A DNA stretch of 64,000 bases from Vibrio methylphosphonaticus. Its GTDB lineage: Bacteria; Pseudomonadota; Gammaproteobacteria; Enterobacterales; Vibrionaceae. The stretch covers positions 1-64,000 of the forward strand of contig NZ_JAMKMS010000005.1 of NCBI RefSeq assembly GCF_023634655.1. Reading direction: 5' to 3'. The notes under the pieces were generated by a model. That model was not told the origin of the DNA and searched no databases. It was given only the letters and a program-made list of their open reading frames with translations. Positions 27,704 through 36,560 of this stretch are shown piece by piece. Every line of letters begins with the position of its first letter. Position 1 is the first letter of the stretch. The position numbers were made by a program, and so were the translations under genes.

Positions 27704-28804
27704 TTACTGCTTGCGCATGATTAATTGATCCGCGATATCGCCATCATGTAGATAGCTTGAGCCGCTGACGACGACAAAATCATCAGGGTAAATGGAGCCG
27801 GTAATACACGCTTGATATGCATCTAGTGAACGCAGTTCGACAGGTGTCGTTACTACGGTTTTGTCACGCACTACATTGATATGCAGCGTTTCTTTTTCAC
27901 CCACGATAGCGGAATAAGGCACACAGTGTGCTTCATCGACATTAGTGAGTGTTGAAGCAACAGACACCGACTTACCAGGGAACAGTTTTTTGGGGTTGTT
28001 TTTCTCATTGCTAGCGTTATCGATGGCGTAAGTCACGGTGTAAGTTTGCTTGATTAAATGCGGCAGTGGCGCAATTTCTGTGATGTGAGCGGTCACTGGT
28101 TCAGACGAATGATGCCAAGAAACGGTACCCTGCTCGCCAAGTTCAAAGCGTTGAATCATGTTTTCTGGGACATCGATTTCAACTTCTAATTGTTCGGTAT
28201 TGTGCAAGGTGACGACGGCTACACCGGGTAGGGCTTGCTCATGTTGCTCGAAATTCACTTTGCCAATGACCCCATCAAACGGGGCGGTTAGCTGAGTGTA
28301 ATGCAATACGTCTTTGGCGCGTTGGATGTTTTTTTCAACGACTTTAATCGCCGAAAGACTGCGTTCATATCCGCTGGTGGCACGATCAAGATTGACGCTG
28401 GCAATGGCGTTATCCTCAGTCGCTTGTTTGACACGGCGTAATTCTGCCTTTGCGAGTTTATGTGCGGATTTGGCTTCAAGCATTTTAGCTTGCAGCTCTT
28501 CTAACGCGACCTGATAATCATGGGGATCGAGCTGCGCAATTGGGTCGCCCTGTGCCACTAATTGGCCGGTACGAACATGGATAGTAGAAATCGTACCTGG
28601 CACTCGAAAGGTGAGATTGGCTTTTTCTTGCGAACGAACGACCCCGTTAAAATGCTTAGCTGAATGCTCGAGAGAGCCTTTTAGCTGCACCACTTGCAGT
28701 GTTTTCTTATGTGTTGGTGTGTCGGCCACGACTTGCGCGTGATGACAGCCAGTTAGTACAAGCGTTGACATCATGCCGAGTGTAATTAGGTTCATTCTGT
28801 TCAT
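27704..28804 (-). CDS. RND efflux periplasmic adaptor (membrane fusion) lipoprotein
   Basis: 366 aa. Lipobox LTGC (Cys20), then biotinyl-lipoyl-like hairpin half (GTISTIHVRTGQLVAQGDPIA), alpha hairpin about 95-165 and beta-barrel domain (about 195-270). Bridges the RND pump and the outer-membrane channel. First structural gene of the pump operon; GGAGC lies 9 bases before ATG. Seventy-nine bases separate it from the LysR gene upstream. Confidence 0.92.
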   Translation of the reverse strand: MNRMNLITLGMMSTLVLTGCHHAQVVADTPTHKKTLQVVQLKGSLEHSAKHFNGVVRSQEKANLTFRVPGTISTIHVRTGQLVAQGDPIAQLDPHDYQVALEELQAKMLEAKSAHKLAKAELRRVKQATEDNAIASVNLDRATSGYERSLSAIKVVEKNIQRAKDVLHYTQLTAPFDGVIGKVNFEQHEQALPGVAVVTLHNTEQLEVEIDVPENMIQRFELGEQGTVSWHHSSEPVTAHITEIAPLPHLIKQTYTVTYAIDNASNEKNNPKKLFPGKSVSVASTLTNVDEAHCVPYSAIVGEKETLHINVVRDKTVVTTPVELRSLDAYQACITGSIYPDDFVVVSGSSYLHDGDIADQLIMRKQ

Positions 28805-28881
28805 AATCGTATAGCTCCATTATTATGGCGCTATCATAATCTTGAACGGTGGGGAGATAATCCGGTCTTATTGAGACTTAC

Positions 28882-28900
28882 TGTCACGTAATTCGTGACA
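28882..28900. promoter_or_regulatory. palindrome upstream of the efflux operon
   Basis: TGTCACG-TAATT-CGTGACA, a perfect 7-bp inverted repeat with a 5-base spacer, overlapping the stop codon of the LysR gene and about 80-95 bases before the adaptor gene. There is no T-run on the minus strand, so an operator is more likely than a terminator. It contains TCACG and CGTGA arms compatible with a dimer-binding site; the binding protein is unknown. Confidence 0.45.
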
Positions 28901-29783
28901 ATAGGTTCAGTTTAGGGATTTCTTTAGAAAGATGTTCGATAAGTAATCGGCTTGCTTGATTCAATGTTTTTGGTTGCGGGTAAAGTAACCATCCATCCGC
29001 TTCTAGCGTGGTTTCATGAGGCAGTAAAGATACGAGTCGCCCTTCTCTTAATTCATTTTGAATCATAATCGTAGGAAGAAAACTAATGCCACGCCCTTGT
29101 TGTGTAGCGCCTTTAATAAACCCTACGCTGTCGGAGATGAGCCGAGCATTGACCGAGAAATGACCAGTACTAAAGTGCCATTTATCGTCCACATCACCGC
29201 TAGGCCAGCGGAAACAGATACATTTGTGTTCATAAAGAGATTGTATTGAAATTGGAACGCCAAATGTTTCCAAATAACCGGGCGATGCCACCAAGGTTCG
29301 CCCAAAGCTGATGACTTTTCTCGCGACGATGTCGGAATCAATTAAGCGACCGCCATGCAGTGCGATATCGAGGCCTTGTCGGAACATTTCATTGAATCCG
29401 TTATTGATACTGCGGATATCCAATTCAACATTTGGGTAATGGTCTTGGAATTCAAACAAAATGGACTGCAATAATTCATAGGTTTCAGGCAAGATGCCAA
29501 GCTTAATTTTTCCTGAAATCACTTGTGCTGATGTGGTTATCGATTGCTGAGCACGATCAAACAATTCAATGGCATTGGTGATTTCTTCATAAAAGGTATT
29601 GCCGCTATGGGTGAGCGATAAGCTTCGTGTTGTGCGATGAAATAACTGCGTGCCAATCTCTCGTTCAAGCTCATTGATACGACGACTCACGTTTGCTCTA
29701 GGTAAGTCGAGCGCGTTTGCCGCTCCGGTAAAGCTACCAAGTTCAACAACTTTGATAAATAATTTTAAGTCAGCAATTTTCAT
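28884..29783 (-). CDS. LysR-family transcriptional regulator
   Basis: 299 aa. N-terminal winged helix-turn-helix (about 1-62: MKIADLKLFIKVVELGSFTG, then RANVSRRINELE) and a LysR substrate-binding domain (about 88-295) of the CrgA/TTG-start-like group. Start ATG 29783 with TTGGAAC upstream; a longer frame begins at 29825 but adds residues that do not fit the family. It lies directly upstream of, and in the same direction as, the efflux genes and is the likely regulator. Confidence 0.92.
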   Translation of the reverse strand: MKIADLKLFIKVVELGSFTGAANALDLPRANVSRRINELEREIGTQLFHRTTRSLSLTHSGNTFYEEITNAIELFDRAQQSITTSAQVISGKIKLGILPETYELLQSILFEFQDHYPNVELDIRSINNGFNEMFRQGLDIALHGGRLIDSDIVARKVISFGRTLVASPGYLETFGVPISIQSLYEHKCICFRWPSGDVDDKWHFSTGHFSVNARLISDSVGFIKGATQQGRGISFLPTIMIQNELREGRLVSLLPHETTLEADGWLLYPQPKTLNQASRLLIEHLSKEIPKLNLLSRIT

Positions 29784-29914
29784 CTGAGTTCCAAAATGTG
29801 AAATAGTGTCGGGCCTTGTTGGCACTGTAACATTTGTGCGAATAGTACCTGAGGTTTAGACATTAATCATTGATAAGAGGACATAAGTAATATGTCAAAA
29901 TAATGGCGCTCATT

Positions 29915-29931
29915 GGGTATGAATTTTGCAT
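29915..29931 (+). promoter_or_regulatory. sigma-54 promoter of the flhA operon
   Basis: GGGTATG-AATT-TTGCAT: GG at 29916-29917 and GC at 29928-29929, 10 bases apart, start expected near 29941, 50 bases before flhA. This fits class II control of flhA-flhF-flhG-fliA-che. It allows flhA to be transcribed independently of flhB despite the intervening efflux genes. A second GG...GC pair at 29955-29967 has 9-base spacing and was not chosen. Confidence 0.85.
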
Positions 29932-29990
29932 ATATCATTGAAGTATTTTAATTCTGGTGTGAATATGCACCACCCGCAGTGATGTAGTCG

Positions 29991-32090
29991 ATGAAATTAA
30001 CGTTACCGTTCGCCAATAAGATGCCGGCTTTACCAAGTCGAGCTTTGCCTGCTATTGGTGCTCCAATTATGGTCCTTGCCGCATTGGCGATGATCATACT
30101 GCCGATACCTGCGTTTCTTCTCGATCTGTTTTTTACCTTTAACATTGCCTTAGCGATGGTGGTTTTACTGGTATCGGTCTACACCCGTCGCCCCCTCGAT
30201 TTTGCTGCGTTTCCAACGGTACTATTAATCGCCACACTATTGCGCTTGGCATTGAATGTCGCCTCGACTCGTGTCGTCTTACTCTATGGTCATGAAGGAA
30301 GTGGCGCTGCGGGTAATGTTATCGAGGCGTTTGGTAATGTTGTCATCGGGGGCAACTATGCGGTTGGCCTGATTGTCTTTATGATTCTAATGATCATCAA
30401 CTTTATGGTGGTCACAAAAGGTGCCGGTCGTATCTCAGAAGTGAGTGCCCGCTTTACCTTGGATGCCTTGCCAGGTAAGCAAATGGCCATTGATGCGGAC
30501 TTGAATGCTGGGTTGATTGACCAGGACCAAGCCCGAACCCGTCGATTTGAAGTGACCAAAGAAGCCGACTTTTATGGTTCGATGGATGGTGCGTCAAAGT
30601 TTGTCAAAGGTGATGCGATCGCGGGTATCTTGATCCTTTTCCTTAATATCGTTGGCGGTCTTGGCATCGGTATGATGCAGCATTCATTAGGATTTGGCGA
30701 AGCCCTGCAGATTTATACGCTACTAACGATTGGTGATGGCTTGGTTGCCCAAATTCCCTCGCTGTTATTGTCTATTGCCGCGGCCATTATGGTGACGCGT
30801 CAAAATACTGACGAAGACATGGGGCAACAGGTTGTTTTTCAATTATTTGATAACCCTAAAGCACTTATGATTACCTCTGGCATTATGTTTGTCATGGGTA
30901 TTGTGCCGGGTATGCCGCATTTTGCTTTCTTGCTGCTGTCTATTTTGGCGGGTGGCGGGGCGTACTGGATGATGCGTAAACAGAAAAAAGCAGAAGAGCA
31001 GAAAAATTTACCGGCCGAATTGCAGCCCAAAGACCCATCAGCGCCACCAAAAGAATTGTCTTGGGATGACGTCCATCCGGTCGACGTCATTGGTCTCGAA
31101 GTGGGTTATCGCTTGATTCCTCTTGTCGATAGAGATCAAGGCGGCGAGTTACTCGAGCGCGTTAAAGGTGTGCGTAAAAAACTCTCTCAAGACTTTGGCT
31201 TTTTGATCCCAGCGGTACATATTAGAGACAACTTGGAGCTGACGCCAAATTCTTACCGTATTACCCTAATGGGTGTGGCGGTAGGTGAGGCGGAAATTCG
31301 TCCAGACCAAGAACTGGCGATTAATCCAGGTCAGGTATATGGGTTGATCGATGGCGAATCAACCATTGACCCTGCGTTTGGCTTGGAAGCGGTTTGGATA
31401 CAAGAAGCACAGAAAGAGCACGCTCAAGCGCTCGGTTATACGGTGGTGGATTCATCCACAGTACTCGCGACTCATTTGAGCCAGTTATTAACGAACAACG
31501 CCGCGCAGCTGCTGGGGCATGAAGAAGTTCAAAACTTACTTGAGTTGCTGGGTCGCAGTGCTCCGAAGCTAGTTGAAGATTTTGTACCGGAACAGTTACC
31601 ATTGGGGACGATGGTTAAAGTGCTACAAAACTTGCTCCACGAGGCGATTCCCATCCGCGACATTCGTACCATTGTCCAGACATTGGCTGAATATTCATCA
31701 AAGAGTCAAGAACCTGACGTTTTAACGGCAGCTGTACGGATTGCGCTAAAACGACTAATTGTACAAGAGATCAATGGTATAGAGCCTGAACTTCCGGTGA
31801 TAACACTGATTCCTGAGTTGGAACAGATATTGCATCAAACTATGCAGGCCGCAGGCGGTGAGTCTGCTGGTATTGAGCCTGGTTTGGCAGAGAGATTACA
31901 AGCATCGTTAACGCAAGCGACGCAAGAGCAAGAATTAAAAGGTGAGGCAGCGGTATTGTTAACATCGGGCGTACTTCGTTCAACGTTAGCAAAGTTTGTG
32001 AAGAACACGATTCCAAATCTAAGAGTGTTGTCTTACCAAGAAATACCTGATGAAAAACAAATACGAATCGTACAGGCGGTTGGGAATTAA
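29991..32090 (+). CDS. flhA: FlhA flagellar export gate protein
   Basis: 699 aa, the normal length. About eight membrane helices within 20-325, containing the FHIPEP-family signatures (RISEVSARFTLDALPGKQMA), then the cytoplasmic nonamer-ring domain (about 360-695) that docks export chaperones. The ribosome site is weak. First gene of the long flhA-flhF-flhG-fliA-che unit. Confidence 0.96.
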   Translation: MKLTLPFANKMPALPSRALPAIGAPIMVLAALAMIILPIPAFLLDLFFTFNIALAMVVLLVSVYTRRPLDFAAFPTVLLIATLLRLALNVASTRVVLLYGHEGSGAAGNVIEAFGNVVIGGNYAVGLIVFMILMIINFMVVTKGAGRISEVSARFTLDALPGKQMAIDADLNAGLIDQDQARTRRFEVTKEADFYGSMDGASKFVKGDAIAGILILFLNIVGGLGIGMMQHSLGFGEALQIYTLLTIGDGLVAQIPSLLLSIAAAIMVTRQNTDEDMGQQVVFQLFDNPKALMITSGIMFVMGIVPGMPHFAFLLLSILAGGGAYWMMRKQKKAEEQKNLPAELQPKDPSAPPKELSWDDVHPVDVIGLEVGYRLIPLVDRDQGGELLERVKGVRKKLSQDFGFLIPAVHIRDNLELTPNSYRITLMGVAVGEAEIRPDQELAINPGQVYGLIDGESTIDPAFGLEAVWIQEAQKEHAQALGYTVVDSSTVLATHLSQLLTNNAAQLLGHEEVQNLLELLGRSAPKLVEDFVPEQLPLGTMVKVLQNLLHEAIPIRDIRTIVQTLAEYSSKSQEPDVLTAAVRIALKRLIVQEINGIEPELPVITLIPELEQILHQTMQAAGGESAGIEPGLAERLQASLTQATQEQELKGEAAVLLTSGVLRSTLAKFVKNTIPNLRVLSYQEIPDEKQIRIVQAVGN

Positions 32091-32156
32091 ATAGTCGTTA
32101 GTTTGAAAGCGCTAGAGCTTATTCACTAATGCCAGTATGGATAATGGATGTAACCG

Positions 32157-33758
32157 TTGAAAATTAAACGATTTTTTGCCAGAGATATGAGACAAGCGTT
32201 GCTACAAGTTAAAGAAGAACTTGGGGCAGAGGCCGTGATCATGTCAAATAAAAAAGTGGCCGGTGGTGTCGAAATCGTTGCCGCTATTGATGGTGATGGT
32301 AATCAAGCTGCGCCACGTCAAATGAGTAATAAAGCCTTATTACCACCTAATCAACCTCACTCATCAGGGCCCACTGGCGAGCGTGAATTAAAAGACGATC
32401 AGGTAAGTTTGAATCAACGTGGTGGAATGAGTGCGCCTTCAGTCAGCGATCGCTTTGCCAGTATGTTGAAGAATTATCGTGGTGGTCAGGAATCGACAAG
32501 TCATCAGCCTCAATCGGCAAAACCTACCGACTCATTGTCCGCTTTGCTCGAACGTCAGTCTGAACGAAGCAACTCAATGTCGAACGCGTATCAAAGTAGT
32601 GATCGCTACCAATATACCCAAGATAATCGACGCGACCAGCAAGATACCCGTGATAGAGCGATAGAGGACAGAACGACCCCGTACGCGTCTTCCACCCGAG
32701 CTTATGGTCAGCGTGAAGAGAGCTCGCGTCAATCACCGAACCACTTTTCGTCAGGTCAGTTATCTCCAGAACGTCCTTCATCGAATCAACCATCTTCTAA
32801 TCATTATTCATCCGGCAATAAGCGTGATGGGAAAATAGGCGAAGAACTTGAGTCGATGAAAGAAGACATGTCTTCAATTCGCCGTCTCTTGGAGCACCAA
32901 GTTTCTGGTCTTATGTGGCAAGAAGTGGAGCGAAGAGAGCCTCTACGAGCCATGCTGATTAAGCGTTTGGAACGAATGGGTATCTCCCCAGAACTGGCCG
33001 ATCAGCTCGCTTGTTACATTCCAGAAGATACGCCGCCGCAAAAAGCGTGGAAAGCATTGCTTGCGTTAGTTTCTGATCAGGTGGTCGTCAGCAAACAAGA
33101 TATCTTACGTCAAGGTGGCATTGTTGCGTTGCTAGGGCCAACAGGCGTCGGAAAAACGACGACGGTTGCCAAGTTAGCGGCTCGTGCTGCGATGGAATAC
33201 GGTTCGGATAATGTTGCGTTAGTAACAACGGATACTTACCGTATCGGTGCTCATGAACAATTGTCCATTTACGGACGAATTATGGGCTGTCCTGTAAGAG
33301 TTGCTAAAGATTCTGAAGAACTAGCCGATGTATTATATCAGTTGAGAAACAGACGCTTAGTCTTAATTGATACCGCAGGTATGGGACAGCGAGATGTCCG
33401 TCTTTCTGAACAGTTAGATACCCTGATGCAAGAGAGCGGTGAAATTATTAATAGTTACTTGGTGTTGCCCGCCACGGCGCAACGTCAAGTATTACAAGAA
33501 ACACTTGATCACTTTAGGCGTATCCCGCTTTCGGGTTGTATCATGACCAAGCTCGATGAATCGTTGAGTCTTGGAGAGTTTATCAGTGTTGTAGTGCAAA
33601 ACGCGCTGCCAGTAACGTATATCGCCAATGGGCAACGAGTCCCTGAAGATATTGTTATCGCTCAGCCAAAATACATGGTCGCTAAAGCGAACGAATTACT
33701 TGAAAAGTCGACAGAGAATGAACCCCACTTCTGGAACAGCGATATGGAGGGGGTTTAG
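32157..33758 (+). CDS. flhF: FlhF, SRP-family GTPase for polar flagellum placement
   Basis: 533 aa. Short conserved N-terminus (MKIKRFFARDMRQALLQVKE), a Gln/Ser/Arg-rich low-complexity region (about 55-225), then the NG GTPase domain with Walker A GPTGVGKTTT from G327. FlhF marks the pole for flagellar assembly and promotes early flagellar gene expression. Start TTG 32157, with GGATG about six bases upstream; the encoded N-terminus matches the family. flhG follows immediately. Confidence 0.95.
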   Translation: MKIKRFFARDMRQALLQVKEELGAEAVIMSNKKVAGGVEIVAAIDGDGNQAAPRQMSNKALLPPNQPHSSGPTGERELKDDQVSLNQRGGMSAPSVSDRFASMLKNYRGGQESTSHQPQSAKPTDSLSALLERQSERSNSMSNAYQSSDRYQYTQDNRRDQQDTRDRAIEDRTTPYASSTRAYGQREESSRQSPNHFSSGQLSPERPSSNQPSSNHYSSGNKRDGKIGEELESMKEDMSSIRRLLEHQVSGLMWQEVERREPLRAMLIKRLERMGISPELADQLACYIPEDTPPQKAWKALLALVSDQVVVSKQDILRQGGIVALLGPTGVGKTTTVAKLAARAAMEYGSDNVALVTTDTYRIGAHEQLSIYGRIMGCPVRVAKDSEELADVLYQLRNRRLVLIDTAGMGQRDVRLSEQLDTLMQESGEIINSYLVLPATAQRQVLQETLDHFRRIPLSGCIMTKLDESLSLGEFISVVVQNALPVTYIANGQRVPEDIVIAQPKYMVAKANELLEKSTENEPHFWNSDMEGV

Positions 33759-34658
33759 GTGCAAGCGAATATGACAAATAACATGATACATGACCAAGCA
33801 AGTGGACTGAGACGTTTGACTCAGCCAACGTATACAAAGGTAATTTCGGTTACTGGTGGTAAAGGTGGTGTGGGTAAGTCGAATGTAACACTTGGACTTG
33901 CAATCTGTATGGCTCGTCAGGGTAAAAAAGTCATGGTTTTGGATGCGGACTTAGGTCTGGCCAATGTTGACGTAATGCTCGGAATTCGTGCTAAGAAAAA
34001 CTTAGGGCATGTTTTGGCGGGTGAATGTGAGCTGCAAGATGCGATTGTTGAAGGGCCACATGGTATCCGAATCATTCCTGCGACGTCTGGCACGCAAAGC
34101 ATGACCGAATTAAGCCACGCGCAACATATTGGTTTGATTCGTGCTTTTGGTACTTTAGAAGATGAAATGGACGTCCTGTTGGTTGATACCGCAGCCGGTA
34201 TTTCAGACATGGTGGTGAGCTTTTCTCGCGCGGCCCAAGATGTTGTGGTAGTCGTTTGTGATGAACCGACCTCCATTACCGATGCCTATGCGCTGATCAA
34301 ATTATTGAGTCGAGAGCATCAGGTTCAACGCTTTAAGGTTGTCGCGAATATGGTTCGCAGCTACCGAGAAGGCCGAGAATTATTCGCAAAATTGACATTA
34401 GTCACAGAGAGATTCCTCAATGTGAGTCTTGAGTTAGTCGCTTGTATCCCGTTAGATGATAAAGTGCGACAAGCAGTGAAAAGGCAAAAGATAGTTGTGG
34501 ATGCCTTTCCACGCTCACCTGCTGCTTTAGCATTGAATTCTTTAGCGAATAAAGCGCTCACATGGCCAATACCTAAAGTCCCAAGTGGACATTTGGAGTT
34601 TTTCGTTGAGCGTTTGCTAAATCGACCTGCAGTTTTAGAGGACCCCTTTAGTGAATAA
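33759..34658 (+). CDS. flhG: FlhG (FleN), MinD-like ATPase limiting flagellar number
   Basis: 299 aa. The deviant Walker A GGKGGVGKS ends at S41; the N-terminal activator motif DQASGLR (12-18) is the segment that stimulates FlhF GTPase in this family. FlhG antagonises FlhF and FlrA to keep flagella at one. GTG start directly after the flhF stop, with GGAGGGGG inside the end of flhF. The gene end overlaps fliA by 8 bases. Confidence 0.95.
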   Translation: MQANMTNNMIHDQASGLRRLTQPTYTKVISVTGGKGGVGKSNVTLGLAICMARQGKKVMVLDADLGLANVDVMLGIRAKKNLGHVLAGECELQDAIVEGPHGIRIIPATSGTQSMTELSHAQHIGLIRAFGTLEDEMDVLLVDTAAGISDMVVSFSRAAQDVVVVVCDEPTSITDAYALIKLLSREHQVQRFKVVANMVRSYREGRELFAKLTLVTERFLNVSLELVACIPLDDKVRQAVKRQKIVVDAFPRSPAALALNSLANKALTWPIPKVPSGHLEFFVERLLNRPAVLEDPFSE

Positions 34659-35388
34659 AGCTTTGACCTATGACCAGCATGCCAATCTAAGCGGTCAGCA
34701 AGCTTTCTTAGAGAAATACTCAGTATTAGTGAAGCGAATTGCGCACCACTTAATTGGTCGACTGCCACCGAATATCTTGGTGGAAGATTTGATTCAAGCG
34801 GGCATGATTGGCTTGATTGAAGCACAAAAAAACTACGACGGTAGTAAAGGTGCAAGTTTCGAAACGTATGCGGGCATCCGCATACGTGGCGCTATGTTGG
34901 ATGATATTCGTCGCGGTGATTGGGTGCCTAGGTCGGTACACAAAAACAGCCGTGATATATCTCAAGCGATCTCATTGTTAGAAGTTGAGCTTAATCGAGA
35001 GCCAACAGACACAGAGGTTGCGCAGCATTTGGGCATGAGTTTGACACAATATCATCGAGCGCTAACGGATATAAGCTGTTCTCGATTGGTTGGTATTGAA
35101 GATTTAGGCGTATCTGAGGATTCCGTTTCTGTTGCAACAGACGACGATGAAGACAACTCGCCATTTCAAGGAGTCGCGGATGATGCATTCCGTGAAGCGT
35201 TAATTGATTCAATAAAAACGCTCCCGGAGCGTGAAGCCCTGACGCTATCCTTGTATTATGACGAAGAGTTAAATTTGAAGGAGATAGGAGAAGTATTGGG
35301 CGTCAGCGAATCGCGCGTTAGCCAAATACTCAGCCAAACGATGCAGCGTCTTAGAACCAAGCTAAGTGCTTGGACTGATAATAATTAA
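34651..35388 (+). CDS. fliA: FliA, flagellar sigma factor 28
   Basis: 245 aa sigma-70 family member with region 2 (about 25-95: ILVEDLIQAGMIGLIEA, RGAMLDDIRRGDW), region 3 and region 4 (about 180-240: LPEREALTLSLYYDEELNLK and a helix-turn-helix). Directs late genes, including the flagellin promoter at 233. GTG 34651 with AGAGGA eight bases upstream; overlaps flhG by 8 bases. Confidence 0.96.
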   Translation: MNKALTYDQHANLSGQQAFLEKYSVLVKRIAHHLIGRLPPNILVEDLIQAGMIGLIEAQKNYDGSKGASFETYAGIRIRGAMLDDIRRGDWVPRSVHKNSRDISQAISLLEVELNREPTDTEVAQHLGMSLTQYHRALTDISCSRLVGIEDLGVSEDSVSVATDDDEDNSPFQGVADDAFREALIDSIKTLPEREALTLSLYYDEELNLKEIGEVLGVSESRVSQILSQTMQRLRTKLSAWTDNN

Positions 35389-35422
35389 TAATCACTGATC
35401 TCGGTTTTCAGTGGAGGCAATT

Positions 35423-35803
35423 TTGAATAAAAACATGAAAATCCTTATTGTTGACGACTTTTCAACAATGCGACGTATTGTCAAAAACCTTCTACGCGAC
35501 TTGGGCTTTAGCAACACTCTTGAAGCTGATGATGGTTTAACTGCGTTACCTATGCTCAAAAAAGGCGATTTCGACTTTGTAGTGACTGACTGGAATATGC
35601 CAGGCATGCAAGGTATCGATCTTCTCCGCCATATTCGAGCCGATGACGAGTTAAAGCATTTACCTGTTCTTATGATTACTGCAGAAGCAAAACGCGAGCA
35701 GATCATTGAGGCAGCGCAAGCGGGCGTAAATGGTTACATTGTTAAACCTTTTACCGCCGCAACATTAAAAGAAAAATTAGACAAAATTTTTGAGCGCTTA
35801 TAA
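35423..35803 (+). CDS. cheY: CheY chemotaxis response regulator
   Basis: Single receiver domain that binds FliM when phosphorylated and reverses the motor. The acid pocket DD (11-12), phosphoacceptor D56 (VTDWNMPG), Thr in MITAEA and Lys in YIVKPF are all present. Start choice: GGAGG at 35413-35417 fits TTG 35423 (126 aa, [10 protein letters not shown]); GTG 35411 (130 aa) overlaps this ribosome site and ATG 35435 is too far, but the GTG start may be the one used in databases. Confidence 0.94.
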   Translation: MNKNMKILIVDDFSTMRRIVKNLLRDLGFSNTLEADDGLTALPMLKKGDFDFVVTDWNMPGMQGIDLLRHIRADDELKHLPVLMITAEAKREQIIEAAQAGVNGYIVKPFTAATLKEKLDKIFERL

Positions 35804-35834
35804 CGCGTTCCGATAGCAAAGTGGCTATATCAGA

Positions 35835-36551
35835 ATGATTTCATTGGAACAAGCTAAGCAACTTGTCGAACTCCTTGAACAGGAGAAACAACAAGAAGCA
35901 AATGAGCTAGTCATGATGGTTCAAGGCAGTAGTGAAAGCCGTGTGCTCCAAGAAGTTGGCGCATTGACGAGAGACCTACATGACGCATTGAGTGAATTTA
36001 GCATTGATACTCGGTTAAACGAGATTGCCAATGACGAAATTCCAGAAGCGCGCGATCGCCTTGAATACGTGATTAATAAAACGGAAGTTTCAGCGAATAC
36101 AACCATGGACGCGGTAGAACATTGCTTGCCAATGGCCGATAACCTCCATGGGTGCTTGCTACAGGTTCGTCCACAATGGAATGAACTGATGCATGGACGT
36201 GTAGAGCTACAAACATTTAAAGAGTTGTGTCACCGGATTGATGATTTACTGACTCAGGTAGAAGGCGATAGCACCGAACTGAGAACGCAGTTAACCAATA
36301 TCCTGATGGCACAGGACTTTCAAGATCTTACTGGACAAATCATACGCCGAGTTATCACATTAGTGAGTGAAGTGGAAACAAGGCTTGTGGAAATTTTGAA
36401 AGTGTTCAGTGACGAACAACAATCAATAACTACAAAACCAAAGCAGGCACCAGTTGGCGTTGAGGGACCAATTATCAACCCTCAGGAGCGAACGGATGCC
36501 GTTTCCTCGCAAGACGAAGTCGATGATTTGCTTTCGAGTCTTGGGTTTTAG
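35835..36551 (+). CDS. cheZ: CheZ phosphatase of CheY-P
   Basis: 238 aa. Long helical hairpin with the catalytic DFQDLTGQ stretch at 161-168. A flexible linker leads to the C-terminal CheY-binding peptide SQDEVDDLLSSLGF, ending the protein. Removes phosphate from CheY to restore smooth swimming. Follows cheY by 31 bases, 9 bases before cheA. Confidence 0.95.
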   Translation: MISLEQAKQLVELLEQEKQQEANELVMMVQGSSESRVLQEVGALTRDLHDALSEFSIDTRLNEIANDEIPEARDRLEYVINKTEVSANTTMDAVEHCLPMADNLHGCLLQVRPQWNELMHGRVELQTFKELCHRIDDLLTQVEGDSTELRTQLTNILMAQDFQDLTGQIIRRVITLVSEVETRLVEILKVFSDEQQSITTKPKQAPVGVEGPIINPQERTDAVSSQDEVDDLLSSLGF

Positions 36552-36560
36552 AGGTGGACT

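Noticed and set aside
29955..29972. second GG...GC pair (TGGTGTGAATATGCAC) before flhA
   Set aside because: Spacing between GG and GC is 9, not 10, and the -12 element is ATGCA; the upstream site at 29915 is better in both respects.
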